64,000 nucleotides of DNA from Trachythela sp. YZ-2020 (taxonomy: Eukaryota > Cnidaria > Anthozoa > Malacalcyonacea > Clavulariidae). The translations under genes were made by a program, and so were the position numbers. The stretch's first letter is position 1, and each line of letters opens with the position of its first letter. The stretch lies in contig JADLSH010000190.1 of NCBI GenBank assembly GCA_016169945.1, positions 2,480,001 through 2,544,000 on the forward strand, read 5' to 3'. The notes below the pieces were generated by a model. The model was not told where the DNA came from. It saw nothing but the letters and a program-made list of their open reading frames with translations, and ran no database searches. Positions 43,156 through 55,100 of this stretch are shown here, one piece after another.

Positions 43156-46100
43156 TTACCTGTTATCAGAACCAGCTTGGTTTTCAGAGGTTTGTTCTGA
43201 CGCACCGGGTTTGGCTTTCTTTAACATGTTGATAAATAATTGTGCTCTTCTACGACGTTCTAATTGAACCTGACGTCGGAGCGATGACGTTGTCGATTTC
43301 GCTTCTTCTTCAAGTCTTTGAACTGGAATGAAATGAAGAATTAGCGAAGACTGATAGATATTTTATTACTAGAAATTTCTACTAACGGGCGTCCCAAAAT
43401 GTAGCGCAAAAACTACAACAGGTATTTCAAGTGAGATAAACTAAGGGCCTGTTTATATGATCCCGTCTAGGCGGGACGGGACGTTTCCATCCCGCCTAGC
43501 CGGGAAACTCGCCTAGGCGGGATGGCGTGTTTATATGGACAAAATACATTGCCGGGATGAAGCCAGTTAGGTGCTTGACGTCATATTTTCTTGCAGAAAA
43601 GGGATTTACGCGTGCTCAGAAGAAACATTCATCCCGCCTGGCCGGGACAGAGTGTTTATATGGGAATTTTTCGTCCCGGCTAGGCGAGATCCCGGCAACA
43701 GACGCCGGGATCCCGTCTAGGCGGGATAGAAGCGGGATCATATAAACACTCAATAGAGTTTATATTACAAGCGGGATCTCGGTAACTGTCCCGTCCCGCC
43801 TAGCCGGGATCATATAAACAGGCCCTAAACTTCTATATTTCTATATCCCTTTGATGTATTTTTTTCACAATTTCACCACAAACCTTCTTCCTCCTTTTCA
43901 TGTTTTAGTTTCGTTGCTCTTTCTTCTGCCATCACATCTTCTTGAGTTTTAGGTCCAAGAACGTCCGGCTTGGGTACTTCATCTTCGCCGTTCTCAGATG
44001 CATCCTAACATGAAGAATTGAGAGTGATATATTCAGGGGCGTAACTAGGGTTACAGCATTAGGGGGGTGAACAAATTTTGCCCGACGAAAAATAAATAAA
44101 ACGACCCCCCCCGCTCGCCCAAATTTTTCGGAAATATAATGTAAAAATTTCGCGACACTATTACGTTTCGAGACATGAGGAATCACAATTCGCTCAATTT
44201 CTCCCTAATTTTTAACGGTTTTTCGCATAAAAACCCCCCAAATTTTCTCAAAATATTACAACAACATGGCCATTTCTACACATTGGGGGGTGTCACACCC
44301 CCCCCCCACTATTTACGCCCCTGGATATATTTACTACCAAAAGCCATAGTGTGAAACGGTATACAGCAAAATTTAAAAGGAAGATAAACGTCTTGTAAAT
44401 ACTCAAGAAATATAATACAAAGCAAAAACCGAAAAATGAAAGCATCTCGTAAACCCAAGATATGGAATACTACAAGAAGTATTTCAACCATATTAAAGGG
44501 ATATGGCAATGAAAATTTAGTTTGTCTTATTTGAAATAACTTTTAAAATTATATATATAAATCTTCCTTACCGATTTTTCGTATCTTTCTTAGTTCTTGA
44601 GATAGTTTGACAGAAATAATCATAAATCAGCGAGCTGTCCGCAATCTTGGATTTTTGTGGATATTTTCGTCACAAGCAGGGTCACGCAAGTATTTTATCC
44701 AGAAAGCCAATGGTCATTATGAGCCCAAAATTATACTTCGGTCACTATTTCAAATAACAAATTGACTGACAACTTTTTAAACATCTACTAATTGTTATTT
44801 GGTCACCTAGGAGTCGTTTTATATGGCTAACCCTGCTTGTGACGTCGCTAAAACCACCGTCAATGAGACTAAAAATTATCCAAGATGGCGGACAGCTCAT
44901 TGTTTTAAATTAAGTCAAAATATTTCAAGAACTAAGCAAAATACGAAAAATCGGTAAGGGAGACTTATATATAATTTTAAAAGTTCTTTCAAATGAGATA
45001 AACTAAATTTTTATTGCCATATCCCAGAATCATCATAATATAACCATTTAACTTAACGCCTTGTTTTAGTCCATATCTTGGGTTTTTAAGATGTTTTCAA
45101 TTTTTCGGTTTTTGATTTGTACTTTATTTCTTAAAATAGTCAGCTGGTTCTGGCTTTTAAATACTCAAGATATGAGTAAAAAAGACAGACAATTTTATAT
45201 CGTGAATTTATTACAAATTCATAATCAGACCCAGTGAGCTCTATATATATATATCTGGAGTAAGAACTCCAGTCATTCGGCCTATGAGAAATGTGAAGCC
45301 AAGATGGCGGAAATTGACGTTTTCATACCATTTTCCTCAGCTGATTCCAGTTTTTTCTAACGGATCTTCTAACAGTTTGTCTTCAATTTCATGCTCAAGA
45401 CATGACTCCACATATATATATATATGGTGGTGCTGTAGATATTTTTATAAGTCATATTTAGTCTGGCACTGATGAGTGCAGGTTCGCCTGTACGAAAAAC
45501 AGAACTGTATGCAATAAACTAATGTCAAAAGTGTAACCGTGTCCAGTTATTTTATACATTTGCTCTACCGATGGTATCGAGCACTCTCGATACACAAACA
45601 CAAGATCTCTCTATATATATAGAGAGATCACTGCACAACACAAGTCCAAGATCAATACAACATTATCCCAAAATATCCCTATCTATATACCTTGTCGTCT
45701 TGGTTATCCGTGTCATCCTCCTCCGTCGCCCCCTCTTCCTCACCTTCGTCAGCCTTAGCAGTTTTATACAAAACACTGCTTCGATATTCCATCACAGTTC
45801 GTTTCTGGTCCATTGTTTTGATCTGAAAGCAGACAGGCTTTGAGCTGGGCACCAGTACCCCGCTCTTTGCACCGTCGCTACTCTTGTTCCCAGACTCCGC
45901 GGGGTTGAGCTCAAACTCGCGGATTTTTGTCTGGTAATAAGTGTAATGGTCACTTGTTTCATTAACGAAATCAAATCTGCAATAAACATGGCCACAATGA
46001 TAATTAAGTTTGAATATCATCGGTGTACGCTTTAAAATAGACAAGTTGAAGTGCACTCTCATGCACTCTCGTCAACTCTCATCAACTCTCATCAACTCTC

Positions 46101-49100
46101 ATGCACTCTCATCAACTCTCATGCACTCTCATCAACTCTCATCAACTCTCATCAACTCTCATCAACTCTCATCAACTCTCATCGACTCTCATCAACTCTC
46201 ATCAACTCTCATCAACTCTCATGCACTCTTATCAACTCTCATCAACTCTCACCAACTCTCATCAACTCTCATGCACTCTCATCAACTCTCATCAACTCTC
46301 ATCAACTCTCATCAACTCTCATGCACTCTCATCAACTCTCATCAACTCTCATCAACTCTCATGCACTCTCATCAACTCTCATGCACTCTCATCAACTCTC
46401 ATCGACTCTCATCAACTCTCATGCACTCTTATCAACTCTCATCAACTCTCACCAACTCTCATCAACTCTCATGCACTCTCATCAACTCTCATCAACTCTC
46501 ATCAACTCTCATCAACTCTCATCAACTCTCATCAACTCTCATGCACTCTCATCAACTCTCATGCACTCTCATCAACTCTCATCGACTCTCATCAACTCTC
46601 ATGCACTCTCATGCACTCTTATCAACTCTCATCAACTCTCACCAACTCTCATCAACTCTCATGCACTCTCATCAACTCTCATCAACTCTCATCAACTCTC
46701 ATCAACTCTCATCAACTCTCATCAACTCTCATCAACTCTCATCAACTCTCATGCACTCTCATCAACTCTCATGCACTCTCATCAACTCTCATCAACTCTC
46801 ATCAACTCTCATGCACTCTCATCAACTCTCGTCAACTTTCATGTGCTCTCGTCAACTCTCATCCACAGTTTTCCCTCGTTTGACCGGTACGCGCAGTAAC
46901 ATCCAGTCAACTCTCATGCAACTCTTGTTCTCGTTTGACCGGGGCATGAGAGTTGATGAAACTCTCATCCAAACTCTCGCTTGCCATCTCTCATCAACTC
47001 TCATCCTCGTTTGACCAGGGATTTATACCGGATAGCTCTACCAGTTCTAAACCGTTCTCCCTGTAGAGGCCATTTCTTATTGCTCCAGTGTTACTACAGT
47101 AGGAAACTAAACTAAACTAAATATATTAATACTGGATAGCTCTATCAGTTCTAAACTGTTCTCCCTAGAGGTCCAGTAAGGTTCATTTCCTATTGGTGCA
47201 GTGTTTAATACGCACGTTCGATTTCTGCTAGAGGGCTTATAGTTGCATTTTTGACATGCTACCGGTCAGGACTAAAATATGTATAAACTTTTGCTCAAAA
47301 TTTCCATCCAAAAAATCAATAAGAGTCAGGTTGTAGTCGAGTAGAAACATCCTTGTCCAAATCTCACCTCGGATCATTCTTCGCCCGTATATTCTCCTCA
47401 AAGTGCTTGCCATTTCTAGCAACATATTCAGCCAGTTTATCACAGATTGGTTTTAAATCCGGAGGAGGTGGGATAATGAGTGGGCCAGTGGTCATATCAG
47501 TACCAGGGTAGGATGATAGAGGAACAGCTAGGGAGGTTGTGGGATAATTGGGGATAATTTGGTAGTACATAGGTGGTATTCCTGGTGGGAAATATTGGGA
47601 GGCTGAAATGAAAACGCAATGTGCTACTGTTGACTTTGGCTTGCCATCAAACTGCGCACGTGGAAGCACGGGTCGCACGTGGAAGCACGGGTCGCACGTG
47701 GAAGCACGGGTCGCACGTGGAAGCACGGGTCGCACGTGGAAGCACGGGTCGCAGATGCGGTAAGCGAGCTGCCCAGGGGCTTAGCCAGAGGTCCGTCCAC
47801 GCGTCTTTTGGACGGGCATTTTTGAAAGTGGACGGGCAAAAATATTTAAAAACAAACAAAACTCCAGTATTTTGTCTTTATTTCATTGCTACATCGTACA
47901 GACTTCAAATTTGCTAAGATATTTAACAATAGATCATAGATGAATAAGCTTGTTTCACAGCAACTAGCAAAAATTGAGTGCATTTCCGGGCTTTCAGGGG
48001 ACTCAGATTTCAAAATTTTCCCGGGGGAGCATGCCCCCTAGGCTGCTCCTGCCTTCGGCACTTGTTAAGTGGACAGGTAAACTACGAACCCTGGCTAAGT
48101 CTCTGGGGCTGCCCCTTACCTCTGAGTTAAGCCTGCTACACAGCAGGTCGAGGGTAACTTCCCTGTGCTTGATAAATTCATGTAAGTTGAGATTGGTTGG
48201 TTCTGTCCTGTGCCTCGAGCGTTTTTTCTCCGGCAACACTTAGGCATTAATTATAACTAACACAGGAGACCTTTGTCAAGTCAAGTCAAGTCAAGTCAAG
48301 TCAAGTCAAGTCAAGTCAAGTCAAGTCAAGTCAAGTCAAGTCAAGTCAAGTCAAGTCAAGTCAAGTCAAGTCAAGGGCTTATATACGAGATGTTTTTTTG
48401 GTAATCACAAAGCAGATCACAACTAGCGATGACGACTGGCGATAACTCACCATTTCCGTTTTGTGGCTCTACACCAGGTGGCGGCGGGGGTGGTAGAAGG
48501 ATCCCGGGGTTTGCATATAGATAACCAGGGTAACCTGGAGGATAACCCATGGTTTGTCCCTGCATGTTCATATCTGCGAAGAAACTGTCTGCTTTGATGG
48601 CGAATGAATTGGTTCCTGGTGTAGCATCTATAGAAAAGTTAGAAAGACATTTAATATCATAGTTACCTATTAAAACAGCAAAGTACACGAGACCACGACC
48701 ATGAATGTCTAACAAAACTAAACCTTATCCCGCTTGTGTACGACAGAGAACAGAAGGACTTAACTTTTTATTATAAATGCAAGTTCAATCTGGTAGATTT
48801 AGACGTGGCACAGTATGTTGAAATTACGGCAAGCAGGACACGTGCTGGTTGGTACCTCTCGCCTTTTAAGAACACAAGCTTGCAAGACTACCACATTCCA
48901 AAACTCCTACTTTGTTAGAATTGTAAATCTGTGGAACTATGTATGTAAATCTGCTCCTTCCAACTGCTACGACACTCTCTCCTCCTTTAAAACATACCTA
49001 CACAAGGCTTACCTCCACCTTACTGCAACTTCCTACACTCCTGGCCTACCTAGCTCTCACTCACTGATCACGACTGACTAATACTTCCATGTCAGTTTTT

Positions 49101-52100
49101 CTATCTCTTCTCTCTCTTAATTTACTGTTCTTCTTGCTTTCCATTCTCTCTTCTTTTTTCTATTCTATATTTCTGTTGTTCTGTTTGTACTGTCATGTCT
49201 AATGGTGAGCACCATGCATGGGACCTGGTCTCGTTTGTGCTTCGCCACTTTTGGCACCTTACATAGTGTTATGTTTCTATATTAGTCTGTGTTAGTTATG
49301 TACAATAATGAGTAGTTATTTGTGTGCCAAATAGAGCTGTTAAATTAAAAAAATTAAAATTAAATAAATTAAATTTGAATGTATATTTCCTTTTCGCAGC
49401 CAGCCTTTTCGGCGGGGCAATTTTGCTATCAACAACCACTTCTTACACTAAAGCCACGTTTACACGAGACCGGGACGAAGTCAAACCGGGACGAAGTCAA
49501 ACTGGGACGATTTCGTTTCGTTCATAGTATTATTTATAATAGATGTTTACATGAGACCGGGACGAAACATTCCTCAGACCGGTCTGAAGTCATCCCGCTC
49601 GCTGGACCGAACCGACTATCTTCAGACAAGGACGAATTCGAAGCGGGAAGAATGTAAACACAAATTACTTTCAGACCGATCTGAATTTTGGTACAACGCT
49701 GATAATAAACAACGGTAGACAAGATTAACAACATCGCTTAATCCTGTTTAATCCTTTTCGTACCGGTCTCATGTAAACCTACTGACAATTTCGATTTTCA
49801 ACCCGTTCTGACTTCGCCCCAGTCATCGGGACAACGTTTTTATACAAGTCCCAAGTTCTTACCTGGATTAACAGCAGTCCATCCAGGGGGAAGTGGTGGA
49901 GGCTCTAAAGGAGGAGCATTTGGTTTTTTGTTTGAATTGATCGGTTTTCTCAAGGATGCTGTGAGTAGTGGATGTAGCTCTATTTCGCCGTCACTATCCT
50001 CTGATTCTTCCTCTTCTGAAAGGAAATTTAAAGAATTGCAACGATCACAACAACTCAATTTACTCTGAAAGCCCGTCATTTACTCTAATGATACGACCAG
50101 AAGGGGTGCACGCTTTACGGGGGCATTCTTCCATCACCACTGAAAATTATACAATTATGCTATAAATCATTAAGGTTTGAATGTGAATATGCATTAAGTG
50201 TTCATTCTAAATCTCTTGGCAGGGGTGCTACCCCCCCCCCCCCGCACTCACTGCCTTCGCCACTTGGGGTGGCAAATTCCACTGGGCAAATGCCACTGAT
50301 AGCAAATTCCAACTAACTAAAATGAAATCCAACATGGATGACATTAAACGTACGCCAAACAACAAACTATACATCAAAATACTCTTCGTTTTTCAAGGAC
50401 TCTAGCGAGATATAGCTTGCCTTATATATTTCGCAAGGCATAAGCGAAAACGGTACTTCGATTAAATCGACGATAATGCCAGCCAAAATAGCGGAAAATT
50501 TAGCACGACGTAATATTTTCGCGTGACTCCACGAGTCGAATAGATCGGCGTGAACGCTGATGGCGGTGTATTTCATGGTGTGCATAAGAGTGCTAAAGGG
50601 GACGACAATAGTTCAAATCGACTAACCCATGTTTTTGTCCGATGCTACCCAATTCAGTGGCGTGGTGGCTCCAAAATTTCAAGGGGGGCCAGTGTTAAAT
50701 TTGGCGCCCCTAAGAGTTATTTCGATACTGCCCCCCCCCCCCCAGTTCCCTATTCGGTATTGCCCGAATTTGAAGTTTCTAACTTAAGCAATGCTTATAA
50801 TCGACTACGGGGACGTGACGATAAAATTGTCGCTAACATCTCGAAAACAATTTTAATTTGTTTTCATCCCGTCTCTGTCATTGTACATGTTTACAACGGT
50901 AGTTTTTGCAGCTAAGACTGTTAAGTTATAGAGGCTCTTTCTCCGTCGCGTCTCCGTACTAGATTAAGCATTGCTTAAGTTCGTCAACATATTTCAAGTA
51001 GGTTGTTGTAACAACATGAATTCTAATATTAAATGCTAATTCCTTCTTGGTGATTTTGGCGCCCCACCTGCATTTCGGCGTCCTTCTTGAAACCATCGCT
51101 GGGGGCCATGCCCCCCCCGGCCCACCCAGCAACCACGCCACTGACCCAATTCACATTTCGGATAAATCACATGCCTAGTTACCACTGTTAGAATGTATAT
51201 AGCATGGAACAAATGTAACCAAGCATTTAAATTACACATGCGAGTAAATTGGGTGGCAACAGGCATAAACACATGTTGGCTGATTGCGTCTATAATCGAG
51301 TGAATAATACCGAGAAAATTACCTTCTTCTGCGGGCAAAGTGGCGGGCTTTGCGGGTTCATAACTCCCACTACGTATGCCTTTCAGGATGAGCTTATAAT
51401 ACGGATTAAGTCGATGATCAAATTGGAGAAAATCAAACTGTGGATTTCCCGATTGTTTTGCTTTGACAACAATCTCCATTTGTGGGCCATGATCTTTTAT
51501 AAAGAATGCTGTTTTTTCTATTATTGTGTGTAACTTCGTTGTGTCCGGCTATATGGGAGGAAAAAAAGCAAGGACTTTGTTACAGTTTAATAGGAAAAGT
51601 TGGTTCAAATGGAATTTTTAGCACAAAAATGGGAGAAAACATTCGGTTTATCAGTATTTATGTTTCATACTTGCCACTCCACTACACTTGTTGCCTGCTA
51701 AAAACCTTACTACATTAATATCGTAGAGTTTTGTACACTGTTTAAGATTACATCACATGATGTACGTGCGTTATGTTAGATTGGACATTGCGCAACGAAT
51801 TTTAGGTGTAGTTTTAGCAAATTTTCAGTGAAAAGACAGAAAAATGCTGATTTCGAAAAACTTCGTTTGATGGGTGTTTAAGTAAAACCTTTCAAGTTTC
51901 GTCTGACTAAACAAAACTATAGGTACTCCATAAAAACAACAAAAATAAGTGTACAGTTTACCCCGAAGTTTGTCTAGATATCGCGATTTGAATCTTCATA
52001 AGTCAAGTAAAAATAACGTGTGCGGAAATTTTCTCTTCTTTAATGGTTATTTTGATATGCCGTGTTGTTCTACGTCTTCGTGAACTATCATGACAAGATC

Positions 52101-55100
52101 AATTAAGATCACTACAAAAAATAAACCATTAAGGAAGAGACCGTTTCCGCACACGCTTTTTTTACTTTACTTAGACAAAATTTGGGGTAAACTGCGCACT
52201 TATTTTCGTTGTTTTTATGGAGTACCTATAGTTTTGTTTAGTCAGACAAAACATGAAAGGTTTTACCTATTAAAACACCCATCAAACGAAGTTTTTCGAA
52301 ATCAGCATTTTTCTGTCTTTTTTCACTGAAAATTTGTTAAAACTACACCTAAAATTCGTTGCGCAATGTCCAATCTTTAAGATTTACGTAATGTAAGAGA
52401 ATGTAGAATTTGGTTCGAAGAAAAGGATGAACTGGGATTTCCGCATTATACAGGTTTCACTAAGCACTATCGTGCAGCAGATGATGGTCAACCTGCAGTT
52501 ATCAGAGTGAGAAAATAACGTTAATTATTTTCATTATATATTTAGTAGTAGTCTTGTATTTGATCTAATTTGCTTGTTCCTATAAGTGTCAACACTTCAC
52601 AACAAGTTGACCACCATTTGCTAAAACCCACCAATGGATTGGGATTCACGATTGCCTACCAGTATGTTAATTTTTTGCTCAAGAAAGTACTAGCAGAGAT
52701 TAACAGATAGCGTTAATGCACGGATCAAATCGAAAGTGTAACATCCCCTCCCCACGCATATACCCGGGCATTTGACTTTTAGGATTTTTCAATGATCAAA
52801 TTCCCCACACCCTGTCAGAAAACGTGGTTCAAATGTCCTACGTTCCAAGTCCAACTAGAGGTCAAATGCCCCACTGACAGTTTAATGTCAAGATGGAAAT
52901 TGATAGCCAAATTCCACATTCTTGCTTTTAAATTGGCATTTTAAATTCTCTTTCACAATTTTCTAAACTCAAAAGAGCATGGATTTTGTTGTACATACAC
53001 TTAAACGTGAGGTTTGTTGAGGGCAGGAAGCAACTCAAGCGAGTGTAGACAGTCTGCTACGCTGGCTAAAGCAAATTATGGAGTCGCGAACTATATATAT
53101 AGGTCAACAAAAAGTTTGCATTGGTAAACAGCGAGACTGGTCAAATCCTCTACCTCACTGCAGGAGGAATCAAATTCCCCACCAAAATGAATTTTACTAA
53201 TAACAAATGCCCGCTTCTTGGAAACACGAGCAACGACAAATGCCCCACCCAAGCCCGGGGGGGGGGGACGCTACACCTTCGAATTGATTTGTGCATAAGT
53301 AGAACCAGTATTGTATACCGCCAAAGCTACTCTGTATTATGCTTGCAGCCACGCTTCGTATGCTCAAGAACGTCTGAGGTCGGTAGAAACTATAATGTAA
53401 ACGTCTAGTGGAACGCACTATTACGCACTAATACAACAAAACAAGCAATGAATATACGATTATACGAATTCATACGTATTTAATAAAATATTAAATGTTC
53501 AATCAGTTAAACACGCCTTTAAATCCCACACACGCAATGGTTTTAACCACGACAGGTTCAAGAGCATGGTCGATCTGAATTCTTCGGAACTGTCTATTTA
53601 TATGAACTTCATTTCAACAACTATAGGAATTCAGTTTATAATTACAGACTACAGTATTGTAAATAAACCATGGTCAAAAACACAGAGTACATATTTTAGA
53701 CAAATTGCATTATATATTAGTTTAGGAAAGTCGATCTGATCACGTAACGAGGTTTCTTTCCTTCAAAGTATTTCATTATGCACTTTAATGCTTCAAAACT
53801 TCAATGAATAAGAACATTACGTTGTCATAATGTAATAGAACTCTTCTCCTAAAAAGCGCTTGGTAAAAACAAATCCTGCCAAATAAATGGTTAGTAAGCG
53901 ATAAACGATAAATAAAGAAATTCTTCGTTCTTCAACGAACTTCTCTGCCTTTAAAAAGAGAAAATGTTTGTTTTACATTAGTCGATGTCATGGTAAACAT
54001 AACTGTGTTGAGATGTATGTTCCAATGTTGAATGAAAATCACAAGGTTCGTATCAGGAAATCCAAGGACTATTTAGGGCTGAAAAGAGGACATTAGAAGT
54101 TGGTAAAAGTGCTGTTAAACTTTAAAGAGCTTTGTAAGACATGAACAAAACTCATTCAACAAAATGTCCGTTTCTTTAAAAGCACAAATTTCAGAAAATA
54201 CAGTCTTCGAAAACTAAAGCAAGAAGAATTCAAGAACTTTCAAGCACCTCTTTATAATATCGAGGATTTCAAGGCCTTGAATTTTTGTTTTCAAATTTAA
54301 GGACTTTCAATGACTTTCAAGGTTTGTACGAACTCTGAAATCATTGCTAAATCAGTGAACTTAGCATGTTAAGCAATTAAGGGGGAGCAAAACACGTTCT
54401 GTTTGAAACCCGAAACATCGCGAGAAGTATTTTTCATCTTTCATTAATTCAGATTCAGTTGCTGTCATGAACTTCAAAACCGAAAGGAATGGATATTCTT
54501 TCCATAATTTATAGACTGGTATTTTGCAAAAAGAAATGTGTCATCACACTATCTTGATTCATTCCTCATCTCAGCTTCGCGTTGCGTCGGAATTTCACGA
54601 AGCAATTGCGCGCCTAACAGTACATGCCTTTGACTACAAGGATACTTTTATTATATGGATACGAGTGAAATACTGGAAAATACGCCACTGATATTTTCCA
54701 TATTTCACTAGTGAAATATGAAAAAAATATTTAACGCGTGTGTTTTCTCGCGGGACCCACGCTAATTCCCGCTATTTTGTCTTTTCTGTTTTGTATCACA
54801 ATATGGCAACTTCTCGACAGTTTGTCAAGTTTACAAACTTACTAGACTATTAACTAACGTTTACATTACCACCACGTTTAGTATTACACAATTATAAAAT
54901 CATACGCACTTCAAGTACGAAGCAGACATAACATCATTACTCGAACCAGATCGCGAAAAACCTCTCGCGGTTCGATCCCCACTCGGGGACTCAGAAGTAT
55001 TTTCTGAGTAATAAAGCTTCAGTTATATATATGTATACTTGAAATATTCACACATTAAAATGGCCAATCAACACACAAATTCTTAGTGCTGGGGTGGAAA

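Noticed and set aside
46010..47014. Long overlapping open frames of 260-334 codons reading [14 protein letters not shown] repeats
   Set aside because: They are produced by the decamer minisatellite, whose unit has no stop codon and shifts frame each copy; all three frames are open at once.
47368..47859. Minus-strand frames with [13 protein letters not shown] repeats extending SFSWAP exon 8 upstream
   Set aside because: The repeats come from the 19-bp tandem array in intron 7; the true exon begins at the acceptor at 47602, in phase with exon 7.
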